Positions 9,275-20,500 of a stretch of DNA of 64,000 bases are shown piece by piece. The stretch is from Parelaphostrongylus tenuis. Its lineage: Eukaryota > Nematoda > Chromadorea > Rhabditida > Metastrongylidae. Position 1 is the first letter of the stretch. Each line of letters starts with the position of its first letter. The position numbers and the translations under genes were made by a program. The notes under the pieces are model-generated. The model was given only the letters and a program-made list of their open reading frames with translations, was not told the DNA's origin and ran no database searches. The stretch covers positions 1 through 64,000 of the forward strand of contig JAHQIW010000367.1 in NCBI GenBank assembly GCA_019055375.1. The letters run 5' to 3'.

Positions 9275-11465
9275 AATGGAGCGAAACTCTGTTATGCATG
9301 TGCTGAACCTGTTCCTGTACTATGCTAAGTGAGATCTTGTGGAAAAAATAAAGGAATAGAGTAATCTTGAGATCTTAAGAGAAACTGATTGAGTTCTGTC
9401 CGGCTTTGTTTTATGCGTATAGGTGAAAAATGCTCCTATTCCCAAATCAATATTCTCAAGTGAATATCAATGAATCTAAAACTAAACTCACAATGATACG
9501 ATGCTTTGGTGAATCTGATAGGTGAATTCATAGACTGGGAACGACTTAGAACAAATCGTAAGAGAATGGCTTAAGTCAGATGTTTCTTCATCCGCTCAAG
9601 AAATGGAAACTGGGGTTGTTCTTTATTTTGTTTTTCAGTGCTATTTGGATCATGGCTTTTGTCACACAAGTAATATATCCACTTCCAATCACGTTTTTCT
9701 TTAGAACAACTACGTTTATACTCTCTTTGAGAGCTTTTCGAAAATATGTCATATCAAGTCTATTTGCGAACTGCTCCGCTTTTTTCAATTATCACAACAG
9801 GTTATATGAAATAATGTGTAGTTCTGATAAGGATATGTCTTGTTTTGAGCCGATAGGTCTAGTGCTAAATAGGCGCCTATTTCGTCCTACTAAGACTCAT
9901 CAGTAGCACTCTCCCTCGGTTCCGTCGATTCCTTGAGGCTGAATAATCCTCTAAACAGTCGACACCGAGTAAAAATTAATCACCCCAAGTCGGATGATGG
10001 TATTACCTGACGTTGTGGTGACCGGCAGTCGAGCTTGCGGCTTTTATAATGAATAATAGCTCTGCTATCGACCGCTCTTCTACAGACCCGCTCAAAACGA
10101 AATAATCTGGTAAGGATATGAGTTGTTTTGAGCCGATAGCTCTAGTGCTGAATAGGCGCTCATTTCGTCTTATTAGGACTCATCAGTAGCACCCTCAGTA
10201 AATGTGTACCTTTGTAAAATGTAGTGTTCTACTTGAAAATGTACGATTGAACATTCAAACACTACTCTCCATATCGACACTGTTTTGTCAGGGAATTTAA
10301 ACACGGGAACTGAAGTGACGTGATCGGATCAGGTCAGCGAGAAACTCCGAAATTCCACAAAAAAAAAAACCATGCGTCGCCTTAACTTGTTCACACGCCA
10401 TGTTAATGATAAGAACTAGTTCCGCATTCTATCTTTTTTTTAGTGTTTTTCTAATGTTAGAAAAGTTGTCATAGATTGTAATAAATGTTCTCAAAACTAA
10501 CTGGACGTAATTTCAAAATGTGACACTATTGATTAGAGAAAAAGCTTGGCGACTAGCCGCTCTTAGACTTCCGATCGAAGCAAAAGAATGGTTAGATCTG
10601 TGTTACGTAAACTGCGCAATTATGAAGGTGTCCGTACTTGTTTCAGGTTCCGTCGAGCCGAGTCAGAGAACGTAAACGACATATGTGCCGAATAGAATCT
10701 CCTGGTTGATGAAGAACCTCGATCTCGGGTATGACAGCGTCTCACCTTCACGCTTTAGTTACTGTGACTTATCATTCAACAAAGGAATACGGCTGGGCTT
10801 TCCTTGGAACGCGTTCCTACATGTACAACATCCTTTGGAACAAACCATTTGCGCCTAAGTGATGACAAGATCTTTAAGACGCTTCAACGGACTCAAGATA
10901 CGTGGACATGTGTAAATTACACATGGTTAGGCGCGAATTCTATCGTTGATCACAACCATAAGCATTGATGTCGATGCGTAAGTAGGCGTGCTATAAAGAT
11001 CATGCGTGTTGATTGTGACAGGTACTCTCTTCGAAGGTTTCTTTTCTCACGCAGAGATTTTTGGCGATTTCAATTTTTTACAGTCAACTGATAGCAAGTT
11101 CAACATTGAAGTTTTGTTTGACGTTGTTCGCTGGAAGCTCTATTTGACACTAGGAAACACAACGGATAAAGGATAAAGCTCTCGGCGTTGATCAATCCAT
11201 GACGGATGCGCCATGCATTCGTCTTCAATTTTCAAGCTCGTTTGAGGTGATTGAATGCATATCTGCCTTTACAATGACTTGCGGTGGCCTCCCGCTGGAC
11301 CGAGTCAGTGCTGTTTATCCTCCCATACAAGTCTGAGACGAGTCTGGTACCAATTTACCGAACCCGGTGGGATGGATGGCTTGGTGAGCCATTAGCGCGA
11401 GATCGAACCATAGACCTCGTAAGCGACGCAAAGCACCTCTAACCACTGCGCCACATGCGCTCTGG
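9275..11465 (+). repeat. 2.2-kb duplicated unit, copy 1
   Basis: From 'ctgttatgcatgtgctgaac' (9290) to the head of a SINE (11465), this segment is closely matched in direct orientation at 29918-32097, with small indels throughout. It holds an internal imperfect direct repeat (about 9820-9915 versus 10100-10195, 'gttttgagccgatag...'). A short coding-like stretch about 10540-10800 ('EKAWRLAAHRLPIEAK...') is open for 96 codons in the other copy but frameshifted here. Both copies end in the same SINE, so the SINE predates the duplication. Confidence 0.8.
11165..11465 (-). repeat. tRNA-derived SINE (family A), full copy
   Basis: The head is on the minus strand at 11465 (GGCGCAGTGGTTAGAGG A box, GGTTCGATCTC B box). 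The body runs down to the tail 'ctctcggcgttgatcaatcc' at 11182. This is the best-preserved member, with the copies at 31795-32097 and 41250-41525. Confidence 0.8.
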
Positions 11466-12554
11466 GAATGTCATACATGCATTTGATTGCCTCTTACAAT
11501 GCTCAGGGAATTGAATATAAGAAGCATTCCTAAGAGACTGATCAAGGCCTATAATTTTGTCTTTTACCTTCTATTTAGCCTGGAAGTGAAACAGAGTGAT
11601 CTTTAAATTCCTTCAGTAGCCTGCACTCGAGCTCTTATAGAACAAGGAGGTATTTCATCGTCGACAACGAGACTCAGTTCTTCGGTGAACGCCAGGCAAG
11701 TGATACCGTTGATGAAAATGATTTCTGCAATAGTACTTTGCCATTGTCTCAGGACATACTCGATTTCTATGTCGTTTATTGATTGTCGGTGATATCATTG
11801 ACATAAACAGGTTTTTACCTCTACAATATTTATTTCAAATGTTGATTCGTGAAAAGAAATGATACTGAGCTTTCGGCCTGGTGATACGTGTGTTCCAAGA
11901 CATCAAACTTCAAGTTGCCCCTCAAGACGATGTCACAAACGAGATACACTTACACTTTTTAATGTCTTATGTTTTTCTACGATGAAACTGGGTTGAAACA
12001 GTGTTTTTTAATGCTCTCTTGTGTCTTCTAAAATTGGTTGAAAGTTTATTTGCATTTGGAATTCGAATTATCAATCGATTCTTAGGTGGAGTAATTTAAC
12101 ATAGAAGTGATGTTCCTGCTTTATGAAAAAAAAGGCGGGCAGTGCAGCAGTAAAGATGTCGTTCATTATAAACTAAGCGCTAATTGGAACCCGCCCCCGG
12201 CTTATCAGGCCTCTCATCACTCCGTGATCAGAAACTTGGTAATAGACTTGTAATACACCACCTCACTTCCTCCAGTCAGAGTCGGAACTTCTTAGCGAGA
12301 TTACTTCAGGATTCAAGGAAAAATCGACTTAGGCACGCTTGGTCAGGAAATTAACCGAACGATGATCTACGGTGTCTGCAAACGACCGATATCCAGTGAG
12401 TCGGAGAAGACTAAAGCTGATACTGAAACACAAGTGCTTGATTTGGCCCCATTCAATTTACTAGATGCGCCTCAACCTGACTGAATGTCACTTTACACAA
12501 ATATATCGAAAACTGATCCATGGCATCGATTGTTTTGAAAACCTCATAACAAAC
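11466..12554. other. No gene recognised
   Basis: AT-rich sequence with no long frame, splice-supported exon or recognised repeat, apart from a possible degenerate tRNA-like A box near 12134 ('ggcgggcagtgcagcag'). Confidence 0.45.
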
Positions 12555-12985
12555 ATTCAAGTAAACTTTTTATAATGTTTAAAGCCTTACCCGAGGTTGG
12601 TACGCCAGGGCCATACACGCGTGTTACGGAGGTCTCGCCCTCCTCATCAGTGACCCACGTCCCATATTAAAACCCTGCATTGTAGCAAGGTAGGAGGCGT
12701 ATATGGTAATGGCACAGTGCTTTTGTACACTGTACCATCACCACTTCTCAGTCGATGGATCTCCGCTGGTAGAACAAGATTGATCCAAGGCATCGACTAT
12801 TGTACATTGTGCCGCCACCACATACGCCTCACTCCTTGCTACAATGCAGGGCTTGATGTGGAGCGTAGGTCACTGACGAGGAGGGCGAGACCTCCGAAAC
12901 ACGCGTGTATAGCCCTGGCGTACCAACCTGGGGCAAGGCTATAAACATTCTTAAAAATTTATATCGAAAACTCTTTGATGAAAAA
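12555..12985. mobile_element. Foldback element, about 430 bp
   Basis: The left arm (about 12560-12715: 'ttggtacgccagggc', 'acacgcgtgt', 'ggaggtctcgccctcctc', 'ccctgcattgtagcaagg') is repeated inverted at about 12795-12960. The 80-bp centre carries two inverted 'tgtac' motifs. The short frames inside are products of the palindrome. A related core 'ggtctc(g/t)cc(t/c)gcctcat' occurs twice at 46110-46400. Confidence 0.75.
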
Positions 12986-14650
12986 ATTGCCATGAATCGT
13001 GTCGTCGATGGGATCACATTGAAAAAATTGGTGGGCGATCAGGTTTACATTGTGATAATGTAAATCAAATAACTTTCTTGTTATAACGGAAGTTTTAGTG
13101 GTTATTGTACCGTTGAGTGAAGTTTATTGTAAATCTGTGTAATGTACAATTCAAAGTTGAATGTCCAAGACGGCAACCTTTTTCAGACGGTCGAGTATCA
13201 AATACTGTTACTCGGGTATCCGTTCAAATAGCACAGTGACTTTAGATGAAATTCAAAAAAAAATGCCTTCGGTCGGCATACAGTTTTCAGTCGGCACTTC
13301 GGTGCACCATACTTTCTTCATGCCAAAATCTCCAACTGACTGCAAAACGACACCGAGAATTGCACAATATGAGTGAATTGCGTGGAATCCGCTTTTTGAT
13401 GGCACCACGAAACAAACTACAGACTGAGGCTGTGCTATCTCTCCTCAAACTTTTCTGAATTTACGGACTACCAAACTTTTTTTGTGTTAAAAAATGTAGC
13501 TTCGTCTCAAATCGGTAAAAGGATGGAGGCTTGTTTTTGAGTTTAATCCATTTTCCACAAAAGAGTGCCGTACAAATAACGACCTAATTTTGCCGTCACT
13601 GCTTTTCGGTCAACCTCACGTATAGACATTTTATTTATACATATGTACATTTATTGCGCTTGGAAAGTGCTATTGCTCTATTTTTTGGAATATCTTTGAC
13701 GTGCTTGGCAAGGAGGTCTTCAAATCCGTCACACATTTGTCCCAATCCAGATACTGAAGTGCTAATCGCGTGGTGAGGGCGAAGTTTCCTTCTCCTAAAA
13801 ATTTCGTACCATTAAGCTCATTCTATGACACTCATTGGATTAGTTAGGAATCTACAATTAGTCTTCGTTTTATTTCCATGACACATTCGCACCAACAGCT
13901 AATTTTGTATACTAGGCCTTATTTGTTGCTGTTGAGAACCTACTCGTTTTCGACAATAGACGGTAATAGTTCGATAATCAGGAGGTGTGGGATATGGAGG
14001 ATAAAAAGGCATTGCAAAGCAAACATTGCGTTATCGTTTTGTGGATGAATTTGATAGATGATACTCTTCGCTTTGAACTGCAGTATTTGCTCGCACACAA
14101 GGACATTGTTGTCAAGGGTGAAAATTTTCTTTTCGTTGATTTAGCCAGTAGTTTGAGGCCGATAGCAAGAATATTCGGTTACGTTTCAACGCGTTTCATC
14201 TTTTCCAAAGTCAATGAGGCAAGTCGAATGCCCATAGGCGTTCATCCTCGTGGTAGTCTTCGCTCCCGTTGTTGATCGAGTCGATCGAGCAAAATGTTTT
14301 AGATAGACACTGCTCAAATGGAAAACCCCACTCGGCGACGCACTAATGTACAGGACGGTTGTTGATAATATTAAATGTCCGGTAATAATATCTTGTTTTT
14401 CATCGAGCAATCCATCATTCAGAAGTCGATATGATTAATGACTGGCATATAGCGTCATACTATATGATAGGACCGACTTTTCTTCAACCTCTATAGTATC
14501 AATTAATCATAATTCCTTAGTTGATTTAGCGAATTGCACGAAGTTGGTTGTAAAATTGAAAGAAGAACGGCTCTGAAAAAGACGAAACGCGTTGGAACAA
14601 TAGCTAAATAAATTTTTATTATCGACCTCGTTCGACTGGCTAAATCAAGA
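12986..14650. other. Intergenic, only unassigned short frames
   Basis: A 96-codon plus-strand frame at 13985-14275 (hydrophobic start, 'GENFLFVDLASSLRPIAR') has no recognised domain. Near 14563 the plus strand reads 'TALKKTKRVGTIAK', a Penelope-like tail phrase like that near 5937. Nothing else is supported. Confidence 0.35.
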
Positions 14651-14656
14651 AACCAA

Positions 14657-14995
14657 TCATGTTTGATTGATAATGCCGAGGTTAAGCGGAAGTCGGTCTT
14701 CTACATATTTGAACTGCTTTGTAGTTTGTGATGAATGTACTTCTGTTTCCTTATAATCACTTATTCTATACAATGATTGTGATTCTTTGTGGCGATTAAA
14801 ATTGAAATACCGCCTGCTAGTCGAAGGATGGTCAATGAACTTTTCCGCAAAAATGCTTTGTAGATGTTCAAGTACGGAAACACAGCTTTTCTTGACCGAC
14901 ACCCGGTCACAACATCCGCGTTTGTTGAAGCCAGCGTAGGTATATTTAACATTTTTCCCTATAGCGTGCAAAGGTGCTCTCTCACTGGCTCTCAC
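14657..14995 (-). CDS. Unassigned 112-codon frame, probably element-derived
   Basis: It contains 'AGFNKRGCC', which resembles 'AGFNRRRCLR' read on the minus strand near 54770-54800. Both lie on the minus strand and both are near retroelement fragments. This suggests a shared repeat rather than a host gene. No named domain is recognised. Confidence 0.25.
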   Translation of the reverse strand: MRASERAPLHAIGKNVKYTYAGFNKRGCCDRVSVKKSCVSVLEHLQSIFAEKFIDHPSTSRRYFNFNRHKESQSLYRISDYKETEVHSSQTTKQFKYVEDRLPLNLGIINQT

Positions 14996-15039
14996 TGGGC
15001 TTTACTCGCTCTAGAAGCTCTTTGAGTGTCATGACTTTT

Positions 15040-15560
15040 TTTTGAGAATCCTCGCAAAGAAGTGACCATTATGTGAGTGGTTTTCCTGCTGTGCATTTGA
15101 TATCCCTAGAAATCCACTCGCTAACGGATCTTGTCTCGCGGTTCTCGTCCAGACGCACCACATGTCCGATCGAGCTAATTTTCGACATTTTGGTGTGGAC
15201 AACGGTGTATCCAATCTTTCACCGCTCACCTAGGTCTGGATTTCTTCTTCTCCGTTTCTTTTTTTTTTTGGTATTCTTCTCTCAACTGCGTGACACGAGA
15301 TACTCCCAGCATCTCCTTCCGACTGCGTGTTTTGTAAAGCCGGGTGATCTTTCATCATTCGTAAAGATTGACCAGGTTGTAGACATGTACGTGAAGGGAA
15401 GAAGAATAAGTAGAGGGGCGCGGATTTATGTGTTAGTAGAACTCTTTCTCGGTGATATGAGAATTTCCCAAGCCCTTTGTTTTTTCCTGCTCTACATTGT
15501 AGAGAAGTCGTTCATTGAGTTGGATTCACGACTCGTAGAGACACTTAACTGAACAGTTCG
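15040..15560 (-). pseudogene. RTE-type LINE, C-terminal end of the reverse-transcriptase ORF
   Basis: Minus-strand translation gives 'EMLGVSRVTQLREEY' and, after a frameshift, 'SKISSIGHVVRLDENRETRS' followed by 'SEWISRDIKCTAGKPLT' and a stop. This matches in order the conserved post-RT tail of nematode RTE elements (MLGVSRFTQV..., RWAGHVMR..., W.PRDIKR..GRPPTRW). The ORF is broken. The long plus-strand open frame over 15073-15552 is its antisense shadow. Confidence 0.75.
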
Positions 15561-15904
15561 TATATAACAACTACGTTGGGTGAATGGGTCACAAGAAACA
15601 CATGGTCACAATGAATATCGTTATTGTAAGATTTGGAGGTGTTAAAGGAAAACGAAACTATAAAAGAATGAAACTCCTAATGAGCAAAACCTATGTCGAG
15701 GTTGACATTGTTCGGATCGATTCCACAAGCTTGCGAGATTGCGACTCCTTTACCGTAGCTCAACTCCTCGATTGCGTTCTTTATCTCTGGCCATAACATG
15801 TCCATAATCATGCCTACAATTTTTGGCAGTTTGATTTTCTTTATTCGGTTTACCGTTCGCAATGAAATGACGTTGTACTCGTAAGTTTTTTGTAACACTT
15901 TAAT

Positions 15905-16175
15905 TGATCCGTCATCACAATAATTTTTTCATTGTACGGATTTAGCATACAAATCGTCTTTTCTTCTTTTTGAGCGTTGTAGAATACTAGTCGAGCGCAT
16001 CGCTTTGCAATTTTGAGGATAACCTGGCTGTGGCGTCCCATAGGGCGTCCGTTGTTGACTGCCGGAAGGGCTGGGGGTGCTCGGCTCCAAGCGCCGTTAC
16101 GAGCATCACAACCGCTCGGCCTCGGCGCCCGCTCCCCCCTGTAAATTATAGTGGGCTCTTTACATATGCGGATAT
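15905..16175. repeat. Dispersed repeat R3
   Basis: It matches 44480-44760 in order: 'ccgtcatcacaat', 'ttgtagaatactagtcgagc', 'ttgttgactgccgga', 'gagcatcacaaccgctcgg', 'tatagtgggctc'. Shorter copies lie at 7240, 23750, 32805 and 41680. No coding capacity is evident. A GC-rich patch (16060-16135) sits inside it. Confidence 0.65.
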
Positions 16176-16778
16176 CTGACAACCTGGCTCTTTGTCCGCG
16201 TTTCCCGATTCATACAGAATTAAAATAAAGAGTATGGCGTTGAACAATCACTAAACGATGAGGTATGCATTCGACTAAAGTAACCATTGTAGAGCTTATG
16301 TGATGTGAATTTGTATTATAAAGCGAGCTGAATGAACCTAGTTCAGTATTTTTTGAGACCGACCGTCATTTGGTCTCGGTATAACCATTCAATATCTTTT
16401 TTTAAAAGCTTAACTTAGTTTATCAATTCCGAGTGGTGATTCACTTAAAAGATTTTACTCGACGCGAGTACGATGACCCCATCGCGAGAACAAACTCCTG
16501 TGGACAATCGACTCTGATCAGCTTAATTTTCAAAGATATGGGGACGTCGAAATATGGCTCGAATAAAGATTCCACAGCTATTATGCAAGCTGAACAGTCT
16601 GAAAAGATATTGACCTAGGTCAGTGTCCTTGTCTTTCCAGTCAAATCAGGTGACTGATTGCCATGCGCAGGAAGATAATGAGTTTTATGCCGGGTCAAAA
16701 GCCACGTTTTTATTGCATGGAACCTCTGCCAATTGATCTATTTGTACTCATTCTTTAAGCTACACAATCGATGTGAAA
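16176..16778. other. No gene; partial family A SINE tail at 16225-16280
   Basis: The 'gagtatggcgttgaacaatc' segment resembles the family A tail only. The remainder shows no gene. Confidence 0.35.
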
Positions 16779-17099
16779 TTAAATGCACAAAATCCCTATG
16801 TTCGCTGTACTATAATACGATTCGAGGGTGCTTCGATAAGCCAACTTCAACCCACCTCTTATTAAATCTTGCATGAAAATTCCCCATGTTTTTGGGAAAT
16901 GCACCCGCTTCCATCTCGATACTGGTGTCCAATAGTTGAACAAGCGTTCTGCAAGTTCTTCTATTATCAGATAACCTTTCAATGTAAGGTACGATTTCTG
17001 CTTTCTCACTAGAATGACAGATCCATGATTTTCAATTATCAAGATGAGTTTTTTCTCAAATTCAACATTTCCACCCTTAATGGTTCTGAAAATGATCAA
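16779..17099 (-). CDS. Unassigned minus-strand coding-like region, possible 3' exon
   Basis: Two minus-strand frames are open here. One is 106 codons long ('LIIEELAERLFNYWTPVSRW'). The other, opening after an acceptor-like 'gaacttgcag', reads 'QLLDTSIEMEAGAFPKNMG' and ends in a stop near 16810. Either could be a further 3' exon of the secreted-protein gene that ends at 17532 in my model. I cannot decide the frame because the joining phase is uncertain. Confidence 0.3.
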   Translation of the reverse strand: MIIFRTIKGGNVEFEKKLILIIENHGSVILVRKQKSYLTLKGYLIIEELAERLFNYWTPVSRWKRVHFPKTWGIFMQDLIRGGLKLAYRSTLESYYSTANIGILCI

Positions 17100-17531
17100 G
17101 AGGTCGATATCTTATGCAACAGCGACAAAATTTTGAATTTTGTGTAAAAATCGAAAAAGGGCTCTGTAGATTGATTTTTTAAACACAACAGCTTAGACCA
17201 AAAAGTTGAGTTGAGTCTAAGTCACATACTAATCCGTCAATGAGTGAGAGGTAATTTCTCGTCAAGTAGTTTAAAACGTGATGTGGTCCATACGGAAGTA
17301 AAATATACGAATATGGAACATCTTGCGTACAAAATTTACTCTTTTAGATGGAATTGATTTTTTTTGCACACCTGGTGCAATATTACACAATACTGTTCCT
17401 AGCGATTTCTTAGTCCTAGAGCTCTTGTATTTCATCGTAGTATAACTACTATATAGTTTAGAGCTCAAAAGTCTTTAACCTCCGTATGCTGTTTTGCGGA
17501 TGTTGAACAAGAGTTGCGCACCTCAAAATAC

Positions 17532-20500
17532 CTCCGTCGAATGCTGGTCGTAACTCAGCCTGGATGGTAAGAACGAAAGAGACAAATACTGAGGTAAGAT
17601 TGCGATTTGGGTTGACCACTCTCAGATAAACCCGGTCCCGCCTATAATTCATCACATCTCATTAGACAATACTCTGCATAAATCCATGTAGAATCAATCA
17701 CGTATTGCGACTAACCCACAAGATTTATTTATTTTTGATTGTTAGTACTGAACAACTTCCTTGTACCACATTTTCACTATTTTATCAACCAGACAATATG
17801 TTAAGGCACTTAAACAATAAAAGCGCAGCAGCTTAGAAACTTGTTAGTGATGTGGTTGTTCTAAAAGATGTTTCAGTAGGTTTTCAAGGTCTAAGCCTCA
17901 GCAGGATACGCAAATAAGAAAGTAGAACGTGCCCTTATAATAACTGACCAACTGATTGCCGAGAGATACATAGACTAATTCATAGAGCGTTCGGCGTTGA
18001 TCAATTCAAAACATATGCGCTGAGTACTTCATTCCATCAAGCATCGTCAGAAGCTACTGAATAAATATGTGGCTTGTTCAGTGGCTTGCGATGGCCTACC
18101 GATGTATCAAGCAGTGCTGCTATATTAACGGACAAGTGTGGTATCAATTTACTGATCCTAGAGAGATGGTACACTTGGAATGTTTGAAGTGTGTGACGGA
18201 ACCGATGACCACGTGTGTATTGCTAGGCATTTCTAATCACTGTGATACACCCGGTCGTAATTGAAGATACAATAGGAAAATACTTAATTTTCAAGGACAA
18301 GTGAGGAATTGACTGCATTCAACGACGGACGTCCTCGAGCTCCCACATTCACTTGGAAGTAGCACTCAGTGCAGAGAGTGGTGAGGAACTGCCTAAAATG
18401 GAATAAGAACGAGAGTAGAAATTGCAATAACGACAGTGATTAGAAGGAGAATCATTGTTAGTCAAACCCATAAATCATTGTTTACGGTAAAGCTACTCGA
18501 TTCGTGTTGTCATTTTCTGGCCAGAAATCATTAGCTAGGTGCTAGGCCTAGAAACTTCGGAATTCAGTGTAAACCACAGTAGTCAAAAACATAATAGTGA
18601 TTTGTCCATATCCTTTAATACTTCAGCTAAGATCAGTAACCACTATATTTGAGGAGAAGTTTCTCGAGAGCGAATACGTTGTGGTAATTGATCAGAACCA
18701 TGAATTACCTCGAGTCTGAGGGAATGACTGTGCTCGTGACTGGTAACTGCTCGTCCATCCACTCAAAATTCCAATCAAACTGAAAAGTAAGCTTTCTTCA
18801 AACAATGATGCAAGATTATAGTCTCAGCAAAACACTGGATTCAATGAATATCTTGATAAAACGTTGCCCGCCGATTTAACCCGTTCAGGACGGCGTTTGA
18901 TCGGTCCGTAGCGCAATTTACGAGTGACGTGCGATTTTCGCTGATTAGATAGAATTTTTCCTTCGTTTTGAAAAAAAAATCCAGCTTTTTTGTATTGTTG
19001 TGATACCCCATAATTTTTTTCTACATGATTAATATGCTTTTCGTGGCATATTTAATGTTTTATGCAGAAAGGAACCTCCAAGTGCGCAACTTTTTTTTTT
19101 TAAAATTTTTCTCTTGCAGCGGTTGATGGAGACCTTTCGAAAGCTAAACTTAGTTTTAAGAATCGGCGAAATTGAGATCGAATGGGTATTGAAAGTAACT
19201 ACTGACGCTAGTTGTGCAATCGTAGCACAACCGGGTGTGGAACATAACTTTATTGCTGCTTTAGTCCACCTATGAAGAGCTTTTTAGAACCTAGGCATAT
19301 TTTTGAAATCGTCAAGATTCAAGCAGCCGAAATATTCTTAACAGCTCAGAAAAAAATGCCCTGCATGGTGAAGGTTCTCCAAATAATCGTGCCCTAGGAG
19401 AGATGAACGCCGCCGAACTAGGCGATATTAAAAAAAATAATAAATTAGTTACATGGATTGTGTCGAAAAAGTTTGTCGTCTTCTAAATTGTGTACTACAA
19501 TATCCTACTATTTTTTGTTGGCATAATTATCGTTCATCGTTATTATCCATTCTGCAAAGCGTACTGACCTGTTCAAGCAATTCATTTATAATACCGTCTT
19601 CCAGCCAAATGGTAACAAGATCGTTGTCGTTCAGCTTCACTTCCAGCAGAGTCGTGTTCACTGGATCCTCTAACAGTGATATCGCTGGCGTTTCTGTCTA
19701 GATAAGAGATAAATGAAGATTGGAAAAGTTTAAAATTGTCCTGTGGCGATCATCTTTCCATCCATTTTATGGATTTTAAATGAGATTGAAGGATCCCACC
19801 TACTTTTCCACCATATGAGTCTCATACAACTCATAGTAGCAGGAAACGAATTGGCTTTTCAACTTCAAGCAGATATATCATCAGCTAATGGCACACTTCA
19901 ATAATTCAGATAAAGAATATTCAGACCCACAGACATTTATGGACAAAAGTAACTTTTTTATTCCATTTAGGTGGAACTGTCAATTTGTGGAGCTATGGTG
20001 GTCCTCTTTTCGTTTTTTCTCCATTTGCTTTTTCTGTCATCAAGCCTTACTCATCGCGCAGTGTGCGATTGAGCATGATTAAATATATATATATATACAT
20101 ATATATACATATATACACATATATATATGTATATATATATTCCTCCACAAGTCAGCTAAGTTCTCAGTTGCTTAAGTGCTCTAGTTATCGAAAAGCCGGT
20201 CACGAATGCGCCAATAAACTAGACGTATTACTTTTGACTTTTAGCGCGACGTACGTGTCCACTATTCGGTTTCTTTGAAAGAGACGTGATGACCAATTGG
20301 GAAACGGGGGGATGACGAGGACATGGTTGACGGATAAATGCAGCTGGATGTGATGGTGGCGTTTCGCCTGAGCGTAGTGAAAGTTTATGGTTGAGTGAGA
20401 AGTCCACCTCAAAAGTGGGCTTTTTGTTAAGCATATGACGTTTTCACACGCTGTGTCTTTTTCCACTACAACAAAGGTACCGGTTTATGGTGAGGTTAAG

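Noticed and set aside
15073..15552. 159-codon plus-strand frame, the second longest in the window
   Set aside because: The minus strand over the same interval matches the conserved C-terminal tail of RTE LINE proteins, so the plus frame is an antisense shadow.
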